Origin: a virus
Strand: one strand, 5' to 3'
IMG/VR virus record: IMGVR_UViG_3300034284_000643
Span: 1-28,389 of that record
Length of the DNA stretch: 28,389 nt
Below the pieces are notes generated by a model. The model made no database searches. It had not been told where the DNA came from and saw nothing but the letters and a program-made list of their open reading frames with translations. Numbering within the stretch: position 1 is the first letter of the stretch; every line of letters begins with the position of its first letter. Below are positions 1 through 9,100 of this stretch, piece by piece. A program made the translations under genes and the position numbers.

Positions 1-2
1 CT

Positions 3-3000
3 GGTGTTGATGTGACACCATCTGGTTCGGATGGAGTATTAGTAACCATATTAGGTGGCGGTGGTGGTGGTGCTGGTATTGGTGATTTACTTAGTTCACA
101 AACCGCTTCAATGTTGGTTGGTACGGCATCATTAGCATTTACAGCATCTTACGCAATATTCGCATTAAATTCGGCAAACGTTGATACTGCATCATTCTTA
201 CAAGTAAATAAAGATAGTAAAATTGATGCTAACTTAACTATTAGTGGTAGTTTGGGTGTTAGTGGTAGTGTGTTATTAAATTCATTACCATCTGGTTCAT
301 CTGAAAATGTTGTTGTTTGGAATGATGTAACAAAAAAATTAGAAAGAAGAAATATAGCAGCAGCAGTTGGTTCATCGGGAACATCTGGTGCACAGGGTTC
401 ATCTGGTTCAAGCGGAAGTAGTGGTACATCTGGTTCAAGCGGCTCAAGTGGTAGTTCGGGTTCATCTGGAATAGATGGTACTAATGGTACAAGCGGAAGT
501 AGTGGTTCAAGCGGAAGTAGTGGTAGTAGTGGTTCAAGCGGAAGTAGTGGAACTGCCGGAAGTAGTGGTTCATCCGGTTCATCTGGAAGTAGTGGTACAT
601 CAGGAAGTAGTGGTACAAGTGGCTCATCAGGTTCAAGCGGTTCAACAGGTTCTGCTGGTACAAGCGGTAGTAGTGGAAGTAGTGGTTCAAGTGGTAGTTC
701 GGGTTCATCTGGTACATCAGGCTCAACGGGTTCTGCTGGTACATCTGGAAGTGGTGGTTCATCGGGCTCTGGAGGTACATCGGGTTCAAGCGGAAGTAGT
801 GGTACATCGGGAACTTCAGGTTCATCTGGAAGTAGTGGAAGTAGTGGTTCATCGGGTTCAACTGGTTCAGCTGGTACATCAGGTTCTTCTGGTACAAGCG
901 GAAGTAGTGGTACATCGGGTTCATCAGGTTCAACTGGAACAGCTGGGTCTTCTGGTTCATCGGGTTCATCGGGAACTTCTGGAATAAGTGGAACATCGGG
1001 TTCATCGGGAACAACTGGTTCTGGTGGCTCATCAGGAACAACAGGTACGGCTGGAACATCGGGTTCTTCTGGTTCTGCTGGTAGTGGAGGTTCTGCTGGT
1101 ACAAGCGGTTCATCGGGAACTTCTGGTACATCGGGTTCTTCTGGTAAAGCTGGAACTGATGGTTCATCAGGAACTTCTGGTAAAGATGGTAGTGGTGGTA
1201 CTTCTGGTACAAGTGGTTCATCAGGAACTTCTGGTAAAGATGGAACATCGGGAACTTCTGGTGAAGATGGTACATCGGGAACTTCTGGAAGTAGTGGCTC
1301 ATCAGGTACAACTGGTTCATCAGGTACAACTGGTTCATCAGGTACATCGGGAAGTAGTGGTTCATCCGGTTCATCTGGAAGTAGTGGTTCATCGGGAAGT
1401 AGTGGTTCATCGGGAACTACGGGCTCATCTGGTACTAGTGGTACTAGTGGAAGTAGTGGCTCATCAGGAACTTCTGGTTCATCGGGAACTTCTGGTTCAA
1501 GTGGCTCAGCTGGCACAACAGGTTCTTCTGGAACAAGCGGAAGTAGTGGAAGTAGTGGCACATCAGGAACTTCTGGAACTGACGGAACGTCTGGTTCAAG
1601 CGGGTCTGCTGGTTCATCTGGTTCATCTGGTTCAACTGGTTCGGCTGGAACATCTGGCACAGCTGGCACAGCTGGTAGTTCAGGCTCATCAGGAACTTCT
1701 GGTACTGATGGAACATCGGGCTCAAGCGGCTTGAGTGGTACTGATGGTACAAGCGGTAGTAGTGGTAGTAGTGGAACGGCTGGTTCATCTGGCACAAGCG
1801 GTAAAAATGGTAGTAGTGGTAGTAGTGGGAGTAGTGGAACGGCTGGTTCTTCTGGAACATCTGCTGAAGGTACATCTGGAACTTCAGGTACCAATGGTAC
1901 AAGCGGAAGTAGTGGTTCAAGCGGAAGTAGTGGAACGAATGGCACGTCTGGTTCAAGCGGTTTAACAGGAACTTCTGGCACAAGCGGAAGCAGTGGAAGT
2001 AGTGGAGTTGATGGTACAAACGGAACTGGTGGAACGGCCGGCTCTTCTGGTAGTAGTGGAAGTAGTGGTTCAAGCGGCACAAGCGGTTTGGATGGTACAT
2101 ATTTTGGTTCATCGGGTTCATCAGGAAGTAGTGGTACGACTGGCACAGCAGGTTCTTCAGGAACTTCAGGAACAAGTGGCTCAAGCGGCTCTTCTGGATT
2201 AGATGGTACATACTTTGGTAGTAGTGGTTTAAGTGGTTCAAGCGGTTCTTCTGGAAGTTCTGGAAGTACAGGTACATCTGGTAGTACGGGGACTAATGGC
2301 ACATCGGGAACTTCTGGATTAGATGGTACATACTTTGGAAGTAGTGGCTCATCTGGTACAAGCGGTACAACAGGAACTTCTGGTTCATCTGGAATAGATG
2401 GTACAAGCGGAAGTAGTGGAAGTAGCGGAAGTAGTGGAGTTGATGGAACATTTTTTGGTACAAGTGGTACAACAGGAACGTCTGGTTCATCTGGAAGTAG
2501 TGGCACATCGGGAACTTCTGGTTCAAGCGGAACTACTGGACTTGACGGAACATATTTTGGTAGTAGTGGTTCAAGTGGAAGTAGTGGTTCAAGCGGAACT
2601 ACTGGAGTTGATGGTAGTAGTGGAAGTAGTGGTTCATCGGGAAGTAGTGGACTAGATGGAACATTCTTTGGTAGTAGCGGTATTTCTGGAACATCAGGAA
2701 GTACTGGATTGAATGGTACATCTGGATTAGATGGAACTTCTGGCACAAGCGGAAGCAGTGGAAGTAGTGGAACTTCTGGATTAGATGGAACATATTTTGG
2801 TAGTAGTGGTACATCAGGTTCATCTGGCACATCGGGCTCATCGGGCTCAACTGGTACGGCAGGTTCTTCTGGTATATCGGGTTCAGATGGTACATCGGGT
2901 TCAAATGGTTCTTCTGGTTTAGATGGAACATTCTTTGGTAGTAGTGGTACAAGTGGTTCTGATGGTACAAGCGGAAGTAGTGGTACAAATGGTACAACGG

Positions 3001-4052
3001 GTACGGCTGGCTCATCTGGAAGTAGTGGTACAACAGGAACTTCTGGTGTGAATGGTACTTTCTTTGGAAGTAGTGGTACATCCGGTTCGTCTGGCACAAA
3101 TGGTACAACTGGTACGGCTGGTTCAAGCGGATTTACTGGTAGTAATGGTACAAGTGGTACAACTGGAACATCTGGTGTTAATGGTACTTTCTTTGGAACA
3201 AATGGTACATCAGGTAGTGGAGGTACATCTGGTACTGGAGCAAATGGTACATCGGGATTAGATGGTACTTCAGGTACATCATTCTTTGGAGTTACATCTG
3301 GAACGGCTGGTACGTCTGGTACATCACCATTAGGATTTACAAATGGTACATCAGGAACTTCAGGTTCAACAGGAAGTTCTGGATTAGATGGTACATACTT
3401 TGGTTCTTCGGGTTCATCTGGTACTTCAGGCGCAACAGGGCCTGCAGGTACTTCGGGTACTTCATTTTTCGGAACAACATCAGGAACAGCAGGTACATCT
3501 GGAACATCCCCATTAGGATTTACATCTGGTACTTCTGGTACTGGAGCATCTTCTGGTACTTCTGGATTTATGAATGTAAGTGGTACTACTAATAATGGTG
3601 TAATTACATATGATAGTGTATTACCTGGTGGTAGTGTTGAATCTAACTTAGTATTTGATGGTACTACATTAACATTAACAGGAAACTTAGGAGCTAGTGG
3701 ATATATAAGTTCAACAAATTATGTAACTTCTACTACATTTAGAGAAACATATTCTGATTTAGGAACTGGCGGTAGTACAACATTAGACCTATCAACAGCA
3801 AATAATTTCAGAAGACAATTTAATGGTACTGCAACACTTACATATTCAAATCCGCCAGCATCAAATGCATTTGGATTTACTTTAGTAGTTGTAAACGCTG
3901 GAGCATATACTATAACATGGCCAGCAACAATAGATTGGGTGGGTGGAACTGCACCAATATTAACATCGTCTGGTACTGATGTGCTGGCATTTTATACATT
4001 TAATGGTGGTACAACATATTACGGATTTGTAACAGGTAAAAATTTAAGTTAA
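3..4052 (+). CDS. Giant collagen-like tail fibre, 5' partial
   Basis: The frame is open to the left edge. The first possible start in view is a GTG at 12, but codons before it (Gly-Val-Asp) remain in frame, so the true start probably lies upstream. Numbering from the GTG: residues 1-120 are a beta-type N-terminal region with ISGSLGVSGSV-like strands; about 121-1184 are Gly-X-Y triplets, mostly G-S-S, G-T-S and G-S-T; 1185-1346 are a non-repetitive Ser/Thr/Gly-rich C-terminal domain with aromatic strands, likely the distal tip. The triplet shaft is of the collagen-like type seen in phage fibres. From residue 695 it is interrupted roughly every 40 residues by GTYFG/GTFFG. The flanks of the shaft resemble those of the second fibre at 6108-13796, so the two are modular paralogues. 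A role as trimeric host-binding fibre or whisker is inferred. A structural protein is nearly certain; exact placement in the virion is unknown. Confidence 0.85.
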   Translation, partial: GVDVTPSGSDGVLVTILGGGGGGAGIGDLLSSQTASMLVGTASLAFTASYAIFALNSANVDTASFLQVNKDSKIDANLTISGSLGVSGSVLLNSLPSGSSENVVVWNDVTKKLERRNIAAAVGSSGTSGAQGSSGSSGSSGTSGSSGSSGSSGSSGIDGTNGTSGSSGSSGSSGSSGSSGSSGTAGSSGSSGSSGSSGTSGSSGTSGSSGSSGSTGSAGTSGSSGSSGSSGSSGSSGTSGSTGSAGTSGSGGSSGSGGTSGSSGSSGTSGTSGSSGSSGSSGSSGSTGSAGTSGSSGTSGSSGTSGSSGSTGTAGSSGSSGSSGTSGISGTSGSSGTTGSGGSSGTTGTAGTSGSSGSAGSGGSAGTSGSSGTSGTSGSSGKAGTDGSSGTSGKDGSGGTSGTSGSSGTSGKDGTSGTSGEDGTSGTSGSSGSSGTTGSSGTTGSSGTSGSSGSSGSSGSSGSSGSSGSSGTTGSSGTSGTSGSSGSSGTSGSSGTSGSSGSAGTTGSSGTSGSSGSSGTSGTSGTDGTSGSSGSAGSSGSSGSTGSAGTSGTAGTAGSSGSSGTSGTDGTSGSSGLSGTDGTSGSSGSSGTAGSSGTSGKNGSSGSSGSSGTAGSSGTSAEGTSGTSGTNGTSGSSGSSGSSGTNGTSGSSGLTGTSGTSGSSGSSGVDGTNGTGGTAGSSGSSGSSGSSGTSGLDGTYFGSSGSSGSSGTTGTAGSSGTSGTSGSSGSSGLDGTYFGSSGLSGSSGSSGSSGSTGTSGSTGTNGTSGTSGLDGTYFGSSGSSGTSGTTGTSGSSGIDGTSGSSGSSGSSGVDGTFFGTSGTTGTSGSSGSSGTSGTSGSSGTTGLDGTYFGSSGSSGSSGSSGTTGVDGSSGSSGSSGSSGLDGTFFGSSGISGTSGSTGLNGTSGLDGTSGTSGSSGSSGTSGLDGTYFGSSGTSGSSGTSGSSGSTGTAGSSGISGSDGTSGSNGSSGLDGTFFGSSGTSGSDGTSGSSGTNGTTGTAGSSGSSGTTGTSGVNGTFFGSSGTSGSSGTNGTTGTAGSSGFTGSNGTSGTTGTSGVNGTFFGTNGTSGSGGTSGTGANGTSGLDGTSGTSFFGVTSGTAGTSGTSPLGFTNGTSGTSGSTGSSGLDGTYFGSSGSSGTSGATGPAGTSGTSFFGTTSGTAGTSGTSPLGFTSGTSGTGASSGTSGFMNVSGTTNNGVITYDSVLPGGSVESNLVFDGTTLTLTGNLGASGYISSTNYVTSTTFRETYSDLGTGGSTTLDLSTANNFRRQFNGTATLTYSNPPASNAFGFTLVVVNAGAYTITWPATIDWVGGTAPILTSSGTDVLAFYTFNGGTTYYGFVTGKNLS
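372..3563 (+). repeat. Collagen-like 9-bp repeat array, about 1,060 codons
   Basis: This is a continuous run of 9-bp units encoding Gly-X-Y. The units use a small vocabulary: GGAAGTAGT, GGTTCAAGC, GGTTCATCG, GGAACTTCT, GGTACAAGC and GGTACATCG recur constantly in shuffled order. Both serine codon families are used, which breaks up long exact DNA repeats. The antisense frame is open over about 2.9 kb for compositional reasons only. Confidence 0.95.
2094..3475 (+). repeat. Aromatic interruption motif GT(Y/F)FG in the collagen-like shaft
   Basis: Motifs begin at 2094, 2205, 2325, 2445, 2547, 2658, 2787, 2925, 3054, 3183, 3273, 3390 and 3456 (residues 695 to 1149). Most read GLDGTYFG, GVDGTFFG or GVNGTFFG; the copies at 3273 and 3456 read GTSFFG. 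Intervals are mostly 34-46 residues. Each adds one residue between triplets (G-T-Y-F before the next Gly), so the collagen register shifts by one. Two of the later motifs are followed by GTSGTSPLGFT. The first 570 residues of the shaft lack the motif. Confidence 0.9.
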
Positions 4053-4063
4053 TAATTATAGTT

Positions 4064-4969
4064 ATGGGAATATTTAGAAGATTAGTAGAATCAGATTCAT
4101 CGGCAGTTTTTCCTTTTGTATTTAAAATAACAACAACGGTAGCTAATACGGTATTTACAACCCCATTAGTTGATTATGCTGGATTGACTCCAAGTTTATT
4201 TATAAATTGGGGAGATGGGAGTGCAAATTCTCCATTAATTACAGCATCATCATCTACAAATAGAATTCATACATTTGTAGCACCTGGAACTTATACAATT
4301 ACTATAAGTGGGTTTATGCCAGGATTTAGAGTAAATAATAATTCTGGAATAAGAAACCTCATTACTGAATTAGTACAATGGGGAGTAGTTGGATTGAGAA
4401 CAATAGATTTTTATGGTTGCCAAAATTTAACAGCAATTCCTGGTAGCGCTTCTTTAAGTGGTGTTGGTGGATATACTGGATTGGCAGAAGTTATAAATTT
4501 CTCATCTCTATTTCAAGGTACAAGAATATCATCAATACCTTCTGATTTATTTGAATATTCTCCAAATGCAACTACATTTTCAAATACATTCTCATCAATA
4601 TTAACATTAACAACAGTACCAAACGGATTATTTGATAGTGTACCAAATGCAACTACATTTGCATCTTGTTTTTTTGGATGTTCGGCATTAACTTCAGTAC
4701 CATCTACATTATTTGACCAAAATACAACGGCAGTAAACTTTTCTGGTACTTTCTATAATTGTAGAGCATTAACAAATGTATTACAATTTACTTATAATAC
4801 AAACGTTACAATTTTTAATAACTTATATTATATGAGTTCAACATCAAATGCGTTGACAGGAACTGCACCTACATTGTGGTTACGAACTCCAACACCATCT
4901 GGTACTAGAGCATTTTTTAATTGTACTGGATTAGCAAACTACGCATCAATACCTTCAAATTTCAAATAA
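4064..4969 (+). CDS. PKD-like plus BspA-type leucine-rich repeat protein
   Basis: A 301-residue protein starts 11 bp after the first fibre. Residues about 20-88 look like a PKD-type beta-sandwich: a WGDGS turn at about 47-51 followed by HTF and PGTYTITISG, the usual PKD signature. Residues about 105-300 contain degenerate repeats of the form F-x-x-C-x-x-L-T-x-x-P-x-x-L-F, resembling the BspA / DUF285 class of leucine-rich repeats found in bacterial surface proteins. There is no signal peptide. Lying between a fibre and a fibre-assembly-type gene, it is most likely a fibre tip or adhesin subunit. The domain calls are from visible motifs; the virion role is inferred. Confidence 0.7.
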   Translation: MGIFRRLVESDSSAVFPFVFKITTTVANTVFTTPLVDYAGLTPSLFINWGDGSANSPLITASSSTNRIHTFVAPGTYTITISGFMPGFRVNNNSGIRNLITELVQWGVVGLRTIDFYGCQNLTAIPGSASLSGVGGYTGLAEVINFSSLFQGTRISSIPSDLFEYSPNATTFSNTFSSILTLTTVPNGLFDSVPNATTFASCFFGCSALTSVPSTLFDQNTTAVNFSGTFYNCRALTNVLQFTYNTNVTIFNNLYYMSSTSNALTGTAPTLWLRTPTPSGTRAFFNCTGLANYASIPSNFK

Positions 4970-4970
4970 T

Positions 4971-5414
4971 ATGTATTTAAGAATTATAGAAGAAAATATT
5001 AATTATCCATATAGTGTTAATGATTTAAGAGAATCATATCCTAATGTAAGTTTACCTGCTGAATTAAGTGATGGGGCTTTAATAGAATGGGATATGTATG
5101 TAGTAACGCCAACTCCAGCACCATCTGATTATACAAAAAACATTACAGAAGGTACTCCAACTTTAATTGATGGAAATTATCATCAAACTTGGAATCAAGT
5201 CAATGCATCTGAAGCAGAGATTTCATATAGAATTGAAAATCAATGGGAAGAAGTTAGAGTATTGAGAAACCAATTACTAACTGAATGTGATTGGACACAA
5301 TTAGCAGATATCTCATCTGAAACTAAAGAAGCTTGGACAGTATATAGACAAGCATTGCGAAATATTACAACACAAACGAATCCATTTAGTATAGAATGGC
5401 CAGCGAAACCTTAA
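4971..5414 (+). CDS. Phage tail/fibre assembly chaperone-like protein
   Basis: A 147-residue protein starts one base after the stop of the PKD/LRR gene, which suggests coupled translation. The C-terminal half (about 84-147) carries the pattern LRNQLLTECDWTQLAD, then W-x-x-YRQALRNI and a terminal WPAKP. This is the signature of the phage tail assembly chaperone family often found beside tail-fibre genes in other phages. The N-terminal half (about 1-80) is different and may bind the cognate fibre or adhesin. It probably helps the neighbouring fibre protein fold or attach and need not be in the finished virion. The family call is fairly strong; the client is inferred from position. Confidence 0.75.
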   Translation: MYLRIIEENINYPYSVNDLRESYPNVSLPAELSDGALIEWDMYVVTPTPAPSDYTKNITEGTPTLIDGNYHQTWNQVNASEAEISYRIENQWEEVRVLRNQLLTECDWTQLADISSETKEAWTVYRQALRNITTQTNPFSIEWPAKP

Positions 5415-5427
5415 AAGGAAATTATTT

Positions 5428-5437
5428 TATATTTATA
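5428..5437 (+). promoter_or_regulatory. AT-rich TATATTTATA motif, possible promoter
   Basis: TATATTTATA lies in the 49-bp gap before the gene at 5464. The core TATTTAT(A/T) recurs upstream of genes at 14437, 15299, 17678, 18290 and 19341. No convincing TTTG element is seen 18-20 bp upstream, so promoter function is only suggested. Confidence 0.3.
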
Positions 5438-5463
5438 CCTATAACAAAAGTATATAGATATAA

Positions 5464-5745
5464 ATGGTAATACATAGTCCCATATTTTCAGGTTCAATAA
5501 TTCAAGATAGGAACAATGCATATGCGGACCTTAGTGGTTCTTTCACAGGTTCTTTAACTGGTTCTTTTAAAGGAACAATCGATGTTCAACAGGCATCATT
5601 TGCAAATTTAAATATAACTAATAAATTATCGGTAAGTGGTTCTATAATAATGACGGGTTCAATGAATCTGACAGCTGGCGGATATTTAGTTGATAATGTA
5701 AACGTATTAGATTCAGCAATAGCTTTTGCGATAGCATTAGGATAA
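5464..5745 (+). CDS. Small fibre-like structural protein
   Basis: A 93-residue protein is rich in Ser, Gly, Thr and Ile, with strand-turn units such as LSGSFTGSLTGSFKG and LSVSGSIIMTGSM. These resemble the N-terminal regions of both large fibres, which carry similar SGSL-x-VSGSV stretches. It ends in a hydrophobic helix-like segment (SAIAFAIALG). There is no signal peptide or catalytic motif. It may be a short fibre adaptor or a detached copy of a fibre N-terminal module. A tail-associated structural role is inferred from similarity to its neighbours; no named family is recognised. Confidence 0.6.
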   Translation: MVIHSPIFSGSIIQDRNNAYADLSGSFTGSLTGSFKGTIDVQQASFANLNITNKLSVSGSIIMTGSMNLTAGGYLVDNVNVLDSAIAFAIALG

Positions 5746-5757
5746 AAATAAAACAAA

Positions 5758-6090
5758 ATGGCAAATACATTTAAAAATAGTATAACGGGTTCGGTAGGAA
5801 CAGCAGGTGTTAAAGTATATGAATCACCAGCTGCAACTTCGGCAACAATAATTGGTGTTAATGTAGCAAATGCAGCAGCACAAAATATTTCGGTAAGTGT
5901 AATGATGAGAGATACTTCTGGAAATAAATGTGTATATTTGGTAAAAGATGCTTTGATAGTACAAGGTGGTTCAAATGTAATGGTAGGTGGTGAACAAAAG
6001 ATTGTATTAGAAGCTACGGATTTTCTTTCGGTGACATCTTCGTTAGCAAATTCGGCAGATGTAATTGTTTCGGTATTAGAGTTGACATAA
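5758..6090 (+). CDS. Small virion protein of a T4-like phage family
   Basis: A 110-residue protein begins MANTFKNSITGSVGTAG and continues with a beta-rich pattern: VYESPAATSATIIGVNVAN, then a Gly-rich turn, an EQKIVLEATDFLSVTSS stretch and a terminal VSVLELT. From memory this matches a widespread small protein of unknown function in marine T4-like phages, generally beside virion genes. No catalytic residues or membrane segments are visible. The start is preceded by AAAACAAA, an A-rich leader typical of Bacteroidota. It lies 12 bp after the previous gene and 17 bp before the giant fibre. A structural or decoration role is likely; the specific function is unknown. Confidence 0.6.
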   Translation: MANTFKNSITGSVGTAGVKVYESPAATSATIIGVNVANAAAQNISVSVMMRDTSGNKCVYLVKDALIVQGGSNVMVGGEQKIVLEATDFLSVTSSLANSADVIVSVLELT

Positions 6091-6107
6091 TAAAAAAGAT
6101 ATATTAA

Positions 6108-9100
6108 ATGGAGTTTAACGGTAAAAGTCCTAATGGTTTAAATCAGACTAGTGTAAATAGTGTATCACTTTTTGTGAGTGGGGCATCTATATTAAATGTA
6201 TCATCGGAATCTGTAAATGTTGTAGGAAACTTTACTGCTTCTAAAATACAAACGGATGAAATTGATTCATTTGGTAATAATCCGTTTCAAATAAAAGCCG
6301 ATACTAAAATCTCAGGCTCACTTAATGTTTCATCATCACTATCAGCATCTTTATTTAGAGGTGATGGTAACGGACTATTTAATATATCAGCTGCATCAAT
6401 TGGTGATATAGATAGATTAAAATCAGGTTCGGCAATTGCAGTAATTTCTCCAAACAAAGGACTTGAAGTTAATAGTGGAGTTACTGTTACGGATTTTTTA
6501 GTAGTAACTGGTAGTGGTATTTTTAAAGGAGATATAACTGTAGCTGGAAAAATTACAACAACTCAATTACATACAACATTTATATCATCTTCAGTAATAT
6601 TCTCATCTGGTTCAAACAAATTTGGTGATAACGTAATTGATAAGCAAGAAATTACTGGTAGTTTAGCTATTAGTGGTTCTGTATTTATAGATGGATTAAG
6701 AACGGATTTAACAACCAACGAAGTATTGGTTATTAATACTACAACTGGTAAGATAGGTACAAAAACAGCAGCAGCAACATCGGGAACTTCTGGTACGTCA
6801 GGTACAACGGGTTCAAGCGGTTCATCGGGTACAACTGGTTCAAGCGGCTCATCAGGAACTTCTGGAAGTGGTGGTACATCAGGCTCTGGAGGTACATCTG
6901 GCACAAGCGGAAGTAGTGGAAGTAGCGGTAGTGGAGGAAGTAGTGGTTCAAGTGGAACTTCGGGAAGTTCTGGTTCATCCGGCTCAACAGGTTCTGCTGG
7001 TACATCTGGTTCAAGCGGAAGTAGTGGAAGTAGTGGTAGTGGAGGAACATCAGGTTCTGGTGGTACAAGTGGCTCTGGTGGTACATCAGGCTCTTCTGGA
7101 ATTGATGGTACGAGTGGAAGTAGTGGTAGTGGAGGAACATCAGGTTCTTCTGGTAGTTCAGGCTCATCGGGTACAACTGGTAGTAGTGGTACAACTGGCT
7201 CATCGGGTACATCGGGCACAACTGGTTCAAGTGGTACAACAGGAACTTCTGGTAAAGATGGTTCAGCTGGTACAAGCGGTAAAGATGGTAGTTCGGGTAC
7301 ATCAGGAACAAATGGTTCATCTGGTAGTGGTGGTACATCCGGCTCTGGCGGTATAAGTGGAGCTGGTGGTTCAGCTGGTACAAGCGGAACTGGTGGTACG
7401 AGCGGTACATCAGGTTCTTCGGGAACTTCAGGCTCAACTGGTAGTGGTGGTTCAAGTGGTTTGTCTGGGGCAGGTGGAACTGGAGGTTCTGCTGGTACAA
7501 GCGGTAGTGGGGGAAGTAGTGGTTCAAGTGGTACATCGGGTTCTTCAGGAACTTCTGGTAGTGCTGGTTCGGCTGGTACAACTGGTAGTGGAGGTACAAG
7601 CGGTTCTGCTGGTACAAGCGGTAGTGCTGGTTCAACTGGTTCGGCTGGTTCAGCTGGTACATCGGGTTCAACTGGTAGTGGTGGTTCGGCAGGTTCTGCT
7701 GGTTCATCAGGAACTTCTGGTAGTGGTGGTACATCGGGAACTTCTGGTAGTGGAGGAAGCAGTGGTACAAGCGGTAGTGCTGGTTCGGCTGGTACAACAG
7801 GTTCTGCTGGTTCGGCTGGTACAACAGGTTCTGCTGGTTCGGCTGGTACAAGCGGTTCAGCAGGTTCTTCAGGTTCAACTGGAACAAGCGGTTCGGCAGG
7901 TACATCCGGCTCAACTGGTACAAGCGGAAGTGGAGGAACATCGGGTTCTGCTGGAACAAGCGGTAGTGCTGGTTCGGCAGGGACTAGTGGTAGTGCTGGT
8001 ACATCGGGTTCTGCCGGAACATCGGGTTCAGCTGGGACTAGTGGTAGTGCTGGTACATCGGGTTCTGCTGGAACAAGCGGAAGTGGTGGTACATCTGGTA
8101 CAAGCGGAAGTGGTGGAACGGCAGGTACAAGCGGAAGTGGTGGTACGGCAGGTACATCAGGCTCTGGTGGCTCATCTGGAACAAGAGGTACATCCGGTAG
8201 TGGAGGTACATCAGGCTCAGCTGGTTCTTCTGGATTATTAGCATTAACTGGTACAACTGATAATGGTGTAATTACACTAAATGGTTCAGCTCCCAACGGA
8301 ACTGTTGAAGCAAATTTAAGATTCGATGGTAGTACATTGACAGTAACTGGGGATGCTACAATTAGTGGTAACCTTACTGTAAGTGGTACTACAACATATA
8401 TTAATACAACAACTTTAAACGTAGGTGATAATATTATTACACTTAACGCAGATATTGGAGTAGGAACTACACCAACTGAAAACGCTGGTATAGAAGTTAA
8501 AAGAGGTAATGCCGCAACAAAAGCATTTTATTGGGAAGAAGCAAATGATAGATGGTATGCTGATGATGGTCTTTATGTTGCTGGAAATGTAGTACTTACT
8601 GGTACAATAAACACAGGACAAGGAGCAACCGAAGTTTATTTAATGGACCAGAATGTTCGTACAACCGATGCAGTAACTTTTACTACCGTTAATACTGGAC
8701 AAGGTGCTAACGAATTGTACGCAATGAATCAAAATGTTCGTACAACCGATGCAGTAACTTTTACTACGGTTGATACTGGACAAGGTGCTAACGAATTGTA
8801 CGCAATGAATCAGAATGTTAGAACAACCGATTCTGTAACATTCGCAAACGTAACTTCAAACTTAACAGGTACTGCTGATAGAGCAGAAGCAGTTGATTCA
8901 AACGATACTAGAAATACAAACGATACACCATCAAGTAAAAATGCTGGAGTTTATTTTGACTTTAAAGCAAATAGTACAAACGGATTAAGTGATGGTGGTA
9001 CATATAACGGACAAATGTTTTGGAGAAGTTATGGTAGTAGTACTGATTTAAGTGGCGGAGCTCCAATACAAATTGCATATACTGCAGCAGGTAGAATTTG

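Noticed and set aside
54-80. GG-tract run suggesting a G-quadruplex
   Set aside because: Only two-G tracts encoding a Gly run; too weak to claim a structure.
475-2202. Alternative plus-strand frames within the first repeat array (Val/Gln/His-rich), and similar frames at 6868-8241
   Set aside because: Low-complexity products of reading the same 9-bp units out of frame; they lack non-repeat domains.
149-3097. 982-codon open frame on the minus strand, Pro-rich (LLPDVPEEP pattern), and a similar one at 6563-8296
   Set aside because: Mirror of the Gly-X-Y repeat: GGN read in reverse gives Pro codons and the repeat has no antisense stops. The composition follows the sense repeat and no independent gene signals are seen.
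372-3563. Dense short DNA repeats resembling a CRISPR or satellite array
   Set aside because: The period is 9 bp and in phase with Gly-X-Y codons, with no spacers; it is coding sequence.
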